From: Geminicoccaceae bacterium
Lineage (GTDB): Bacteria > Pseudomonadota > Alphaproteobacteria > Geminicoccales > Geminicoccaceae
NCBI GenBank assembly: GCA_028279345.1
Contig: JANQNY010000009.1
Span: 62,001-126,000 of the forward strand
Reading direction: 5' to 3'
Length of the DNA: 64,000 bases
In this document: piece by piece, positions 1-8,387 of the stretch
How the letters are laid out: each line of letters begins with the position of its first letter
How positions within the stretch are numbered: the first letter of the stretch is position 1
The notes under the pieces: generated by a model
The model's database searches: none
What the model was told of the DNA's origin: nothing
The model's input: only the letters and a program-made list of their open reading frames with translations
Position numbers and translations under genes: made by a program

Positions 1-2
1 TC

Positions 3-974
3 GAGGTCAAGCGCTTCCTCGAAAGTCAGCCCGCCTATCCGAAGGACCTGCCGAACGGCGAAATCCGCAATCAGCGCGTGACGGACCTGCTGACACGCGT
101 GATCTATGCCGGATATGTCGAGGCGCCGAGCTGGGACATCGGACTGCGGCCCGGCCAACATGAAGGTCTGATCTCGTTCGAGACCTTCCAGCGCATTCAG
201 GATCGCCTCAAGAGCATGGCGAGGGCACCGGCGCGCAAAGACATCAGCGCAGACTTCCCGCTGCGGGGATTCGTGCTGTGCAACGACTGCGGCAATGCGT
301 TGACGGCCTGCTGGTCCACCGGGAAGCACAAAAAGTACCCGTACTATCTGTGCCCGACGAAAGGCTGTCCGAGCTACCGGAAATCCATCGGGCGTGATGT
401 GATCGAGGGAGAGTTCGAGGACCTGCTGAGGGGGCTGAGCCCGTCAGCAGGCATGTTTCAGTTGGCGCGGGCGATGTTCCGGGACGCCTGGGACCTGCGC
501 ATCGCGCAGGCCGCCGACGCCGCGAAGAGCCTTCGGACCGCCGTGCAGCGAATCGAGACGCAGATCGAGCAGTTCCTCGACCGCATCGTCGACGCAACGC
601 AGCCCACGGTGATCCAGGCCTACGAGAAACGGATCGCCACCCTCGAAAGCGAGAAGGCGCTGGCCCTCGAACGGATGCTGCAGACGGGCCAGCCGAAGAA
701 GGCCTTCGAAGAGATGTTCGAACACGCCATGACTTTTCTCGCAAGTCCTTGGAATATATGGAGAAATGAGGGTCTGGCGTGGAGGAGAACGGTCCTTAGG
801 CTGGCTTTTGCGGAGCCGATTCCGTATTGCCGGAATGACGGACTTCGAACACCGGAAATAGCGTTTCCGTTCAAAGTGTTAGCGGGGATTCAGACAGGGG
901 ATTGCGAGATGGTGCGCCCGGGAGGATTCGAACCTCCGACCTTTGGTTCCGGAGACCAACGCTCTATCCCCTGA
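3..974 (+). CDS. Serine recombinase, C-terminal part (5' end outside window)
   Basis: This is the C-terminal part of a large serine recombinase, a site-specific DNA integrase/invertase. The frame is open from the left window edge, so the catalytic N-terminal resolvase domain is not visible. The part seen has a recombinase DNA-binding segment followed by a zinc beta-ribbon with two cysteine pairs (CNDC near 272-300 and CPTKGC near 350-370). A long charged coiled-coil region covers roughly 470-720. The last 21 codons, from the ATG at 909, are antisense reading of the neighbouring tRNA-Arg gene and give the well-known artefactual peptide beginning MVRPGGFEPPTF. The native C-terminus was therefore probably altered by insertion next to the tRNA. 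The family identification is firm; activity cannot be judged from a partial gene. Confidence 0.88.
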   Translation, partial: EVKRFLESQPAYPKDLPNGEIRNQRVTDLLTRVIYAGYVEAPSWDIGLRPGQHEGLISFETFQRIQDRLKSMARAPARKDISADFPLRGFVLCNDCGNALTACWSTGKHKKYPYYLCPTKGCPSYRKSIGRDVIEGEFEDLLRGLSPSAGMFQLARAMFRDAWDLRIAQAADAAKSLRTAVQRIETQIEQFLDRIVDATQPTVIQAYEKRIATLESEKALALERMLQTGQPKKAFEEMFEHAMTFLASPWNIWRNEGLAWRRTVLRLAFAEPIPYCRNDGLRTPEIAFPFKVLAGIQTGDCEMVRPGGFEPPTFGSGDQRSIP

Positions 975-985
975 GCTACGGGCGC
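910..985 (-). tRNA. tRNA-Arg(CCG): tRNA-Arg (anticodon CCG)
   Basis: Read on the minus strand the sequence folds as a complete cloverleaf: acceptor stem GCGCCCG/CGGGCGC, D stem GCTC/GAGC, anticodon stem TTGGT/ACCAA with loop CTCCGGA (anticodon CCG), T arm GGAGG-TTCGAAT-CCTCC, and an encoded 3' CCA at 910-912. It reads CGG arginine codons. The recombinase gene on the opposite strand overlaps its 3' half, so the tRNA 3' end is the likely attachment site of the element to the left. Confidence 0.97.
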
Positions 986-1039
986 GGAGCGGCTGTCTAT
1001 AGCGCAGCAGCGGAGCGCAGCCAAAGCCTTTCCGGGGGC

Positions 1040-1984
1040 TCACTCCGCGGCATCGGCGGTGAGCTGGACGAACACCTCCTCGAGGTCCGATTCCTCGGTG
1101 GCCAGGTCGACGAGATCGAAGCCTTCGCGACAGATCGCGTTCAACAGTGCATCGACGCGGGCGCTGCTCGGGCGGTAGCGGAAGACCAGCCGGCCGGCGC
1201 CGTCGAGCGCCGCACCCAGCTCGGCAAGCGCCGGTGGCAGCGCGTCCAACGGTTCCGCGAGGGTGACCGTCAGCGTCTTCTGGTCCAGCCGGTGCACGAG
1301 GTGCTCCTTGCGGTCGCAGGCGACGACGCGGCCGTGATTGATGATGGCGATCTCGTCGCACATCGCTTCGGCCTCGGCGAGATAGTGGGTCGTGAGCACG
1401 ATCGTCACGCCCTTGGCATTGAGCTCGCGCATATAGGCCCAGAGCTGCCGCCTCAGTTCGACGTCGACCCCGGCCGTGGGCTCGTCGAGGATCACCACGG
1501 CCGGATCGTGGACCAGGGCCTTCGCGACCAGCAGCCGCCGCCGCATGCCGCCCGACAGCGAGCGCGCATAGGCGTCAGCTTTGTCCGCCAGGCCGACCTT
1601 GGCGAGGATCTCGTCGGTACGCCGCTGCCGTCGCGCGACGCCGTAGAGGCCTGCCTGGAACTCGAGCGCCTCCCGCGGGCTGAAGAAGGCGTCGAGATTG
1701 AGCTCCTGCGGCACAACACCGATCGCGCGGCGGGCGCGGCGTGGGTTGCGGTCGGGATCGATGCCGGCGATGCGCACCGTGCCCGCGGTCTTGGTAACGA
1801 GACCGGCGAGGATGTTGATCAAGGTCGACTTGCCGGCACCGTTGGGGCCGAGGAGGCCGAAGACGCAGCCCTGGGGAACGCGCAGGTCGACGCCCTGGAG
1901 CGCATCCTTCGGCGGCTGATTGCGGACGCCGCGGTAGGTCTTGCGGAGGTCAAGGACCTCGATCGCCGGCACGTCCGCGCTCAT
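1040..1984 (-). CDS. ABC transporter ATP-binding protein (ABC-2/DrrA type)
   Basis: Cytoplasmic ATPase of an ABC-2-type exporter. It has Walker A (LLGPNGAGKST), a Q-loop region (VVPQE), the signature LSGGM, Walker B (VVILDEPT) with catalytic Glu, and the H-loop (TTHY). The C-terminal ~90 residues form the accessory domain ending in the ESDLEEVFVQLT motif typical of DrrA/CcmA-like drug or polysaccharide exporters. The start used is the ATG at 1984 (MSADVPAIEV), where family homology begins. A GTG at 2038 would add 18 arginine-rich residues and is less likely. No permease gene lies on this strand next to it, so its membrane partner is elsewhere or to the left. The family is certain; the substrate is unknown. 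Confidence 0.9.
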   Translation of the reverse strand: MSADVPAIEVLDLRKTYRGVRNQPPKDALQGVDLRVPQGCVFGLLGPNGAGKSTLINILAGLVTKTAGTVRIAGIDPDRNPRRARRAIGVVPQELNLDAFFSPREALEFQAGLYGVARRQRRTDEILAKVGLADKADAYARSLSGGMRRRLLVAKALVHDPAVVILDEPTAGVDVELRRQLWAYMRELNAKGVTIVLTTHYLAEAEAMCDEIAIINHGRVVACDRKEHLVHRLDQKTLTVTLAEPLDALPPALAELGAALDGAGRLVFRYRPSSARVDALLNAICREGFDLVDLATEESDLEEVFVQLTADAAE

Positions 1985-2077
1985 CTCCGTACCCGACGCC
2001 GACAGGCGCCGGAAGCACCCGGCTTGTGACCTGCGCACGGTGAACTAGAGTGCGACCGGCAACGTGAGGACAAGAGC

Positions 2078-2317
2078 ATGGCCGAAAGCGAGGCCTTTTA
2101 CTTGGTCGATGATCAGGAGGTCGTGTTGACGACCGCCACCGACGTCGCTTGCGACGGTGGTGGCGGAGCCCTCGGCCACCCCGTCGAGTATATGACGTTG
2201 GGCCGGAAAGGCGAGGTCGTCTGCAAGTATTGTGGGCGGCGTTACCTAGCCGCCGATGGTCCTGAAGCTGCGGACGTGCGCCGCGACGGCACGCCGTACC
2301 GTCCCGCGGCAGCCTGA
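2078..2317 (+). CDS. Zinc-finger domain protein (zf-CHCC family)
   Basis: A 79-residue protein with the zf-CHCC signature: a cysteine (DVACDGG), then HPVEYMTL, then VVCKYCGRRY, giving the Cys-His-Cys-Cys zinc ligands. This family is conserved in alphaproteobacteria and is related to the mitochondrial complex I subunit NDUFS6, so a role in respiratory complex assembly is a family-based inference. The ATG at 2078 is preceded by GTGAGGA at a good distance. It is divergent from the ABC ATPase and precedes the ABC exporter at 2332 by 14 bases. Confidence 0.85.
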   Translation: MAESEAFYLVDDQEVVLTTATDVACDGGGGALGHPVEYMTLGRKGEVVCKYCGRRYLAADGPEAADVRRDGTPYRPAAA

Positions 2318-2331
2318 GCAGGACGGCCAGA

Positions 2332-4974
2332 TTGGCCCGGCTGCCGCCGACGATCTTCAGCTATGTGCGTGCCTACAGCTGGCGCAATCAGCTCGTCATC
2401 CTGGCGCTGACGCTCGTCTCGCTACCCTTCTTCTACCTCTGGGTGGAGCTGCCAAAGCGCATCATCGACGACGCGCTCGGCGGCGGCGCCGGGCCGCGCG
2501 ACTTCATGGGCATGTCGCTGTCGCAGCTCGACTTTCTCTGGGCACTTTGTCTGCTCTTTCTGGCGCTGGTGATCATCAACGGCGCGTTCAAGTACTTCAT
2601 CAACGTGTACAAGGGCGTGGTCGGCGAGCGCATGCTGCGGCGGCTGCGCTTCGAGCTCTACGGCCGCGTGCTCAGGTTCCCTCCGGCGCACTTTCGGGTG
2701 ACCAGCCAGGGCCAGCTCGTCCAGATGATCAACGCCGAAGTCGAGCCGCTCGGCGGATTCATCGGAGATGCCTATTCGCTGCCCGCCTACCAGGGCGGCA
2801 TGCTGCTCACGATCCTCGTCTTCATGTTCGCGCAGAACCCGCTCATGGGCTTCGCGGCGATCGCGCTCTACCCGGTGCAGGTGATCATCATTCCGCGCCT
2901 CCAGCGCCAGGTGAACGAACTTGGCAAGGCGCGCGTCCGCCAGGTGCGCGTGCTGGCCGAGCAGATTGGCGAAAGCGCCGCCGGCGCCGACGACATCCGC
3001 GCCACCGCCGCGAGCAGGTTCCGCGCCGCGCGCTTCGCCGACGAACTCGGCAAGATCTTCTTCATCCGCCTCGATATCTACAAGAAGAAGTTCTTCATCA
3101 AGTTTCTCAACAACTTCTTGGCGCAGCTCGCTCCTTTCTTGTTCTACGCAATCGGTGGCTACCTTGTGCTGCAGGGCGAGCTCACCATTGGGGCGATCTT
3201 GGCGATCGTCGCTGCGCACGAGAAGCTGTCCAGCCCGTGGAAGGAGCTGCTGACCTACTACCAGCTGATGTGGGATGCGCACATCAAGTACGAGCAGGTC
3301 GTGGCCCAGTTCGACCCCGCAGGGCTACGCGAAGCGCCGCCGGTCGACGCAGGACCGGCGGCTGAGCCGATCGAGGGGACGCTTGTCGCCCGGAGCGTCA
3401 GCGCCACCGATCCGGATGGTTTGGAGCTGGAAGACGCGAGCCTCGAGCTCGCACTGCCCGTCTGCGCTGCGGTGCTCGGCCCGCCCGGGTCGGGACAGAG
3501 TGCATTGTTGCGCGCGATCGCCGGCCTGGCCGACGTCGAAACCGGCTCGCTGACGCTGAGCGATCAGCCGGTGCAGCTTCTCGCCGGCACGGCACTCGGC
3601 ACGCGCATCGCCTATGTCGGCAGCCCAGCCCAGATCTTCAGTGGCACCATCCGCTCGAACCTCCTGTTGCCGCTGCAGCAGCAACCACTTGCCCCGGCAC
3701 CCAGCGGCGTCGGGCGCAGCCCACGCGCGCAGAGCGAGGCGCTCGCGAGCGCCAACTCGCCGCACGACAGTGCCGCCGACTGGATCGACCCGGCCGCCGC
3801 CAGCTGCCCCGACGCCGATGCGCTGGAAGCTTGGCTCGCCGAGGTGGTGCGCGTCGTGCGTCTGGAGCGAGAGGTCTACGGTTTCGGGCTGCGCGGCACG
3901 GTCGATCCGGCGCAGGCGCCCGATGTCGTGGAACGTGTCGTCGAGGTGCGGCGGCGCTTCGCACAACGCCGCGCCGCCGACACCCGGCTGGCGCGACTCG
4001 TGGAGAGCTTCGACCCGGACCGCTACAATCAGAACGCCACCGTGGCTGAGAACCTGCTGTTCGGCGTCCCCCTAGATCCGGCTTATGCGATCGACCGCCT
4101 GCCGCAGAACCGCGTCGTGCGCGACGTCCTTCGCGACCTCGAACTCGATCGCGAGTTCCGCCGGGTCGGCTACGAGCTGGCGGCGACGATGGTCGAGTTG
4201 TTCACCGACCTGCCGCCCGACCACGAGTATTTCCGACGGTTCAACTTCCTGGGTGCCGACGATCTCGCGGACTACCGGGTGCTGATCGGCCGCGTCAGCG
4301 AGGCACAGGCAACCGAGTTGACGGCGGGCCCCGATGCGGAGCGGCTCCTGTCGCTGCCGATGCAGCTGATCACCGCGCGGCACCGTCTCGGTCTCATCGA
4401 CGAGCCGCTACAGGAGCGGATCCTCGCCGCGCGGAAGGCACTGCGCGAGGCCCTGCCGCCGGGCGATCTCGATAAGATCGCCTTCTTTGAGCCCGATGCC
4501 TTCACCCGCGGTGCGTCGCTTCAGGACAATATCCTCTTCGGTCGCATTGCGCTCGATCAGGCGAACGCCGAAGCGACCGTTACCGCGCAGATGGCCGAGC
4601 TCATCGAGGAGATGGGCCTCAGGCAGCTCATTATTCGGGTTGGCCTCGAGGCGGAGGCGGGCGTCGGCGGCATTCGGCTGTCCTTGGCGCAGCGGCAGCG
4701 CCTGGCGCTCGGTCGGGCGCTGGTCCGGCGGCCGGACGTGCTGTTGTTGGACGACGCCACCGCGGTGTTCGATCGGCAAGAGCAGGCGGCCCTGCGGGAC
4801 TCGCTGCTTGAGGCGATGCGGGGTCGCACGGTCATTTGGGCACACGGCCATCCGGAGTGGGACGAGCACTTCGATAAGGTGATCGTGCTCGAGCAAGGGC
4901 ACGTCGTTGCCGTCGGGACACCGTCGGACGTCAGGGAACGGTCGGCCGGAGCCGCACCGGAGGCGGCGGATTGA
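2332..4974 (+). CDS. ABC exporter-like fusion protein with degenerate, expanded nucleotide-binding domain
   Basis: An 880-residue protein with an exporter-type membrane domain (residues ~5-330) and an ABC nucleotide-binding domain. The ATPase half is unusual. Walker A at 383-390 reads GPPGSGQS, with Gln replacing the catalytic Lys. The signature near 783 reads LSLAQ rather than LSGGQ. Walker B at ~803-809 (VLLLDDA) has Asp where Glu is usual. The H-loop His is kept (IWAHGH). Walker A and signature are ~390 residues apart instead of ~100, and the extra segment repeats the post-Q-loop motif three times (GTIRSNLLL, ATVAENLLFG, ASLQDNILFG). The start is a TTG; no ATG occurs before residue 60. It heads an apparent operon with a cNMP-binding protein and an adenylate cyclase. 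Transport function is uncertain. Confidence 0.85.
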   Translation: MARLPPTIFSYVRAYSWRNQLVILALTLVSLPFFYLWVELPKRIIDDALGGGAGPRDFMGMSLSQLDFLWALCLLFLALVIINGAFKYFINVYKGVVGERMLRRLRFELYGRVLRFPPAHFRVTSQGQLVQMINAEVEPLGGFIGDAYSLPAYQGGMLLTILVFMFAQNPLMGFAAIALYPVQVIIIPRLQRQVNELGKARVRQVRVLAEQIGESAAGADDIRATAASRFRAARFADELGKIFFIRLDIYKKKFFIKFLNNFLAQLAPFLFYAIGGYLVLQGELTIGAILAIVAAHEKLSSPWKELLTYYQLMWDAHIKYEQVVAQFDPAGLREAPPVDAGPAAEPIEGTLVARSVSATDPDGLELEDASLELALPVCAAVLGPPGSGQSALLRAIAGLADVETGSLTLSDQPVQLLAGTALGTRIAYVGSPAQIFSGTIRSNLLLPLQQQPLAPAPSGVGRSPRAQSEALASANSPHDSAADWIDPAAASCPDADALEAWLAEVVRVVRLEREVYGFGLRGTVDPAQAPDVVERVVEVRRRFAQRRAADTRLARLVESFDPDRYNQNATVAENLLFGVPLDPAYAIDRLPQNRVVRDVLRDLELDREFRRVGYELAATMVELFTDLPPDHEYFRRFNFLGADDLADYRVLIGRVSEAQATELTAGPDAERLLSLPMQLITARHRLGLIDEPLQERILAARKALREALPPGDLDKIAFFEPDAFTRGASLQDNILFGRIALDQANAEATVTAQMAELIEEMGLRQLIIRVGLEAEAGVGGIRLSLAQRQRLALGRALVRRPDVLLLDDATAVFDRQEQAALRDSLLEAMRGRTVIWAHGHPEWDEHFDKVIVLEQGHVVAVGTPSDVRERSAGAAPEAAD

Positions 4975-5005
4975 GCGGCGCGGCAAAGAGAGGGGTAAAT
5001 CGGCC

Positions 5006-5473
5006 ATGAGCCTCAACGACGATGTGCAGGTGCTCAAGTGCATTCCCTTGTTCAGGAAGGTCGAGCCGGCCAAGCTCAAGCTGCTCGCCTTCACGAGCGA
5101 ACGACTTACCTTCATGGCTGGAGACAACCTCTTTGCCGAAGGTGATGTGGGCGATGCCGCCTATATCGTGCTCGACGGCACCGCGACGGTGCGCGTGCGA
5201 ACGCCCGGTGGCGATGTCGAGGTGGCACGGATCGGCAGAAACGACATCGTGGGCGAGATCGCCATTCTTTGTGACATTCCTCGCACCGCGACGATCCGCG
5301 CCGAGACCGATCTGGTGACCTTGCGGATCTCGAAGGACGGCTTCTTCCACCTGGTGACGCAGTTTCCGCAGATCGGCGTGGAGATCATGGCCGAGCTAGC
5401 GCAGCGTCTGCACAACACCACCCAGGCGCTGACCCAGGCGCGTGCCGAGCTGGCGGCGACGGCGGGCTCTTGA
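5006..5473 (+). CDS. Cyclic nucleotide-binding domain protein
   Basis: A 155-residue stand-alone cNMP-binding domain of Crp/PKA-R type. The phosphate-binding cassette is clear (GEIAILCDIPRTATI, with the conserved Glu and Arg that hold cyclic phosphate and ribose), after a beta-roll with LFAEGDVGDAAYIVLDG. No helix-turn-helix DNA-binding domain follows, only a short helix, so it is probably a sensor module acting on a protein partner rather than a transcription factor. The ATG at 5006 is chosen for its AGAGAGGGG ribosome site. It lies 31 bases after the ABC protein and overlaps the adenylate cyclase start, so the cyclase product is its obvious ligand (inference). Confidence 0.92.
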   Translation: MSLNDDVQVLKCIPLFRKVEPAKLKLLAFTSERLTFMAGDNLFAEGDVGDAAYIVLDGTATVRVRTPGGDVEVARIGRNDIVGEIAILCDIPRTATIRAETDLVTLRISKDGFFHLVTQFPQIGVEIMAELAQRLHNTTQALTQARAELAATAGS

Positions 5474-6642
5474 GCGAACCATCCGCCGACGCCGCCATCG
5501 ACTGGCTGCTGCACGAATCGCCGAACGTACGGTTTCTCGAGGATGTCCTCACGCGCGTCTGCGAGCTGATGCGCGAAGGCGGCTTGCCGCTGGACCGCAC
5601 GACCCTGCACCTCCGGGCACTGCACCCGCAGTTCCGGGCAGTCGCGTTGCGCTGGAAAGTCGGCGACGAGACCGCCGAGCTGGTTCGGCTCTCGGAAGCC
5701 GTCTTCGGGACCGAGGCTTTCCGAAACAGCCCCGTACGCGCGCTGTTCGAGGGCGCGGAAGGGCTGCGACAGCGGCTCGACATGGAGCTGCCTGGCGACG
5801 CCTTCGGCGTGTATCACGATCTCAAGGAGGCGGGTTTCTCGGACTATGCGGCGTTGCCGCTTGTCCTGACCGGCGGCCAGCGGCTCGGCTCGAGCTGGAC
5901 TACCCGGCGACCCGGCGGTTGGAGCACTGAGGACCTCATGGAGATCGAGCGACTGAGGCCGGTGTTGGCGATGGCCGCCGAGATACGGATCGCCCGCCGG
6001 ATCAGCCGCAACATCGCCGAAACCTATCTGGGGCGGCGCGCTTCGGACCTCGTGCTCGACGGCCGCATCAGCCGCGGCGACATCGAGATCATCGAGGCAG
6101 CGATCCTCTGCCTGGACATGCGCGGCTACACGGCGCTGACCGAGCGTTCCACCTCCGAGCGGGTGTTTGCTCGGCTGAATTGCTTCTTCGACGTGTTCGG
6201 CGCGCCGGTCGAGCATTGCGACGGGGAAATCCTCAAGTTCCTTGGCGATGGCATGCTGGCGACCTTCAAGACGGAGGACGGAGCCGAGGCCGCCGCAGCC
6301 AGAGCGTTCGACGCTGCGCAAGCCGGTCTCGCGGGCCTGCGCGAACTCAACAATGAACTGGTCGAGGCGGGTGAGGACCCGATCGGCTGCGGACTCGGGC
6401 TGCACCTGGGCAAGGTCGCTTTCGGCAATTTCGGCACCGAGTCGCGCCTCGACTTCACCGTGATCGGCCCAGCCGTGAACCTTGCCGCCCGCCTCGAGCA
6501 GCTGACGAAGTCCTTGCGTGAGCCCTTCGTCCTGTCGGCCGAGGCCGCGGCCGCCGCCGGGCGGCCCACGCGACGGCTAGGCAAGCATCGTATTCGCGGC
6601 GTTGCGGCGCCGGTCGCCGTCTTCGCGCCGGCGGCGCCGTGA
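5470..6642 (+). CDS. Class III adenylate cyclase
   Basis: A 390-residue protein converting ATP to cAMP. Residues ~1-200 are a sensory or regulatory region without a recognised domain. Residues ~210-375 are a class III cyclase homology domain. Metal-binding Asp216 (CLDMRGYT) and Asp260 (FLGDG), substrate-specifying Lys256 and Asp328, and transition-state Asn337 and Arg341 (VNLAARLEQ) are all present. The Lys/Asp pair points to ATP rather than GTP. The TTG start overlaps the stop of the cNMP-binding gene (TTGA), indicating translational coupling. Seen: a complete catalytic set. Inferred: local cAMP signalling with the upstream sensor. Confidence 0.92.
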   Translation: MSEPSADAAIDWLLHESPNVRFLEDVLTRVCELMREGGLPLDRTTLHLRALHPQFRAVALRWKVGDETAELVRLSEAVFGTEAFRNSPVRALFEGAEGLRQRLDMELPGDAFGVYHDLKEAGFSDYAALPLVLTGGQRLGSSWTTRRPGGWSTEDLMEIERLRPVLAMAAEIRIARRISRNIAETYLGRRASDLVLDGRISRGDIEIIEAAILCLDMRGYTALTERSTSERVFARLNCFFDVFGAPVEHCDGEILKFLGDGMLATFKTEDGAEAAAARAFDAAQAGLAGLRELNNELVEAGEDPIGCGLGLHLGKVAFGNFGTESRLDFTVIGPAVNLAARLEQLTKSLREPFVLSAEAAAAAGRPTRRLGKHRIRGVAAPVAVFAPAAP

Positions 6643-7304
6643 GCGAGAAGCCGAAGGATCTGGAGCGCCAGCTGGTGCTGGCTCTCGAGGCGCAAGCCGT
6701 CGATCGCGTCATCGATGTGGGCGCCAATCGGGGCCAGTATGTGCGCCGCCTGCGGCGCGCCGGCTTCGTAGGCCAGATACACTCCTTCGAGCCCTTGCCC
6801 GAGATGCACGCCGAACTGGAGCGGCTGTGCGCTTCAGACCCCGCGTGGGACCTCGCCCCGCCCGTCGCGGTCGGTGCTGCACCCGGCAAAGCGCTGCTGC
6901 ATCGCTCGGCTGAGAGCGACATGAGCTCGCTCTTGGAACAGACGGAGCTCTTGCGCCGGCTGTCACCCAGTTCCGCAGTACGCGACAGCTTCGAGGTCAG
7001 GGTCGAACCCCTGTCGGCGCTCATCGAGCCGCATGCGGATGAACGGCTGTTCTTGAAGATCGATGTCCAAGGCGCCGAAGAGCTCGTGCTCGCCGGGCTC
7101 GGCGGTCTCTGGCCGCACCTGGTGGGCATTCAGCTCGAGCTGGCGCTCTCGCCGCTCTACCGTAGCGAGGCGCACTACCTCGACGTCTGCGCACGGCTGG
7201 AGAGCCTCGGCTTCGCCCTGGCGCTGGTGCTGCCCGGCTATTTCGACGGTAAGGTGCGCCGTCAGCTGCAGTTCGACGGCGTGTTCTTGCGCCCGGGCGG
7301 CTGA
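6639..7304 (+). CDS. FkbM family methyltransferase
   Basis: A 221-residue SAM-dependent methyltransferase of the FkbM family. Visible landmarks are the SAM-binding opening (VIDVGANRGQYVRRLRRAG), the following FEPLPE segment, and the LKIDVQGAEELVL motif characteristic of FkbM enzymes. Members usually O-methylate sugars or polyketides, so a role in modifying a surface glycan or lipid is possible but not shown. The GTG start overlaps the cyclase stop by four bases (GTGA), placing it in the same operon. Confidence 0.9.
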   Translation: MSEKPKDLERQLVLALEAQAVDRVIDVGANRGQYVRRLRRAGFVGQIHSFEPLPEMHAELERLCASDPAWDLAPPVAVGAAPGKALLHRSAESDMSSLLEQTELLRRLSPSSAVRDSFEVRVEPLSALIEPHADERLFLKIDVQGAEELVLAGLGGLWPHLVGIQLELALSPLYRSEAHYLDVCARLESLGFALALVLPGYFDGKVRRQLQFDGVFLRPGG

Positions 7305-7309
7305 GCGCC

Positions 7310-7927
7310 ATGCTCGATCCCTGGATGCGGCGGCGCTTCGAGCCGCTCGTCGCCGCCTTGGGGCGTCGTCTGGCGGGCCAGGGTATCGGGGCGGACACGC
7401 TCACGTTGGTGGGCTTCGTGGTCGGGCTGGGCGCTGCCGGTGCGGTGGCCCTGGAAGCCTATGGTTGGGGCCTCGCGCTGTTTGCGTTGAACCGCGTGTT
7501 GGATGGCCTCGACGGCGCGGTCGCGCGTGTTCGCGGTGCGACCGATCGGGGGGCCTTCCTCGACATCACGCTCGATTTTGTGGTCTACGCGGCGCTGCCG
7601 CTGGCCTTCGCCGTCGCCGATCCGGCACGCAACGCGGTCTGGGCAGCGCTCCTGCTCTTCACCTTCATCGGCACGGGATCGTCGTTTCTCGCCTTCGCCA
7701 TCTTTGCGCAGAAGCGCGGCCTCGAGACGACGCGGTCGGGCCGGAAAGGGCTCTTCTACCTAGGTGGCCTCGCGGAGGGGACGGAAACGGCAGCGGTGCT
7801 CATGCTGATGTGTGCGCTACCGACCCTTTTCCCTTGGCTCGCGGGTGGCTTTGCCGTCGCCTGCCTGATGACGGCCGGCGCCCGCATCTGGGCCGGGAGC
7901 GTCAGCCTCGCCGAGCGGGACGGCTGA
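7310..7927 (+). CDS. CDP-alcohol phosphatidyltransferase
   Basis: A 205-residue integral membrane enzyme of the CDP-alcohol phosphatidyltransferase family, which moves a phosphatidyl group from a CDP-linked donor to an alcohol. The active-site motif is seen as DGLDGAVAR followed by GAFLDITLD, giving Asp65, Asp68, Asp85 and Asp89 for the two metals. Several hydrophobic helices follow. The acceptor alcohol cannot be read from sequence. It starts 5 bases after the FkbM gene as the last member of the plus-strand operon. Its 3' end overlaps the convergent DsbB-like gene by 26 bases. Confidence 0.9.
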   Translation: MLDPWMRRRFEPLVAALGRRLAGQGIGADTLTLVGFVVGLGAAGAVALEAYGWGLALFALNRVLDGLDGAVARVRGATDRGAFLDITLDFVVYAALPLAFAVADPARNAVWAALLLFTFIGTGSSFLAFAIFAQKRGLETTRSGRKGLFYLGGLAEGTETAAVLMLMCALPTLFPWLAGGFAVACLMTAGARIWAGSVSLAERDG

Positions 7928-8387
7928 GCGCAACTGCGGCGATCAGCGATAGGACCAGCGCGCCAAGGAGATGCCACTGCGCCATCGAGACGCCGAACCA
8001 GCGGGGACCCGGCTGGTCGCAGGTGGGTGCGGTCTGTGCCATCAGCGCCTCGGCGAGGCCCGCCCGGTCGGTGAACGTCTCGGGGACCGCGCACGCGTCC
8101 GGCAGTGGCAGCCAGCCGTGCTCGACGCCCACATGCTCGAGCGAGATGGTGAATGCGGTGGCGTAGGCCAGGATCGCGACCGTGAGGCCTGCGCGGGTCC
8201 ATCGAAACCACAGGGCGAGGGCGCCGAGCACCACAACCACGAGATGCGGCAGACGCGCTAGCTCGCAAAGCGAGCAGGGCGCATAGCCGAGGCCGTGCTG
8301 GACGAACAGGGCGAGCGCCAGGGCCGCCGCGGATGCGGCCATCAGCGCCGCGAGCGTGCGTCGCCCTGAGCCCATCAAGTCAGACAT
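7902..8387 (-). CDS. DsbB-like disulfide bond formation protein
   Basis: A 161-residue four-helix inner-membrane protein of the DsbB family, which re-oxidises DsbA and passes electrons to quinone. The first redox pair CSLC lies at residues 38-41 in the standard position after helix 1 (GYAPCSLCELARLPH). A second periplasmic pair is present near residues 103 and 131 (DACAVPE, APTCDQP). Its start overlaps the stop of the upstream DedA-family gene by 8 bases, so the two form a minus-strand operon. Confidence 0.88.
   Translation of the reverse strand: MSDLMGSGRRTLAALMAASAAALALALFVQHGLGYAPCSLCELARLPHLVVVVLGALALWFRWTRAGLTVAILAYATAFTISLEHVGVEHGWLPLPDACAVPETFTDRAGLAEALMAQTAPTCDQPGPRWFGVSMAQWHLLGALVLSLIAAVALSRPARRG

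Noticed and set aside
902..974. Peptide beginning MVRPGGFEPPTF as a genuine protein end or gene
   Set aside because: It is the antisense translation of the tRNA-Arg gene, a well-known annotation artefact; it is kept only as evidence for the integration junction.
902..2029. Long open frame antisense to the ABC ATPase
   Set aside because: The ABC ATPase has all motifs on the minus strand; this frame has none and begins inside the tRNA.
5161..6405. Long open frame antisense to the cNMP-binding and cyclase genes
   Set aside because: No domain, biased composition, and both sense genes have complete catalytic motifs.
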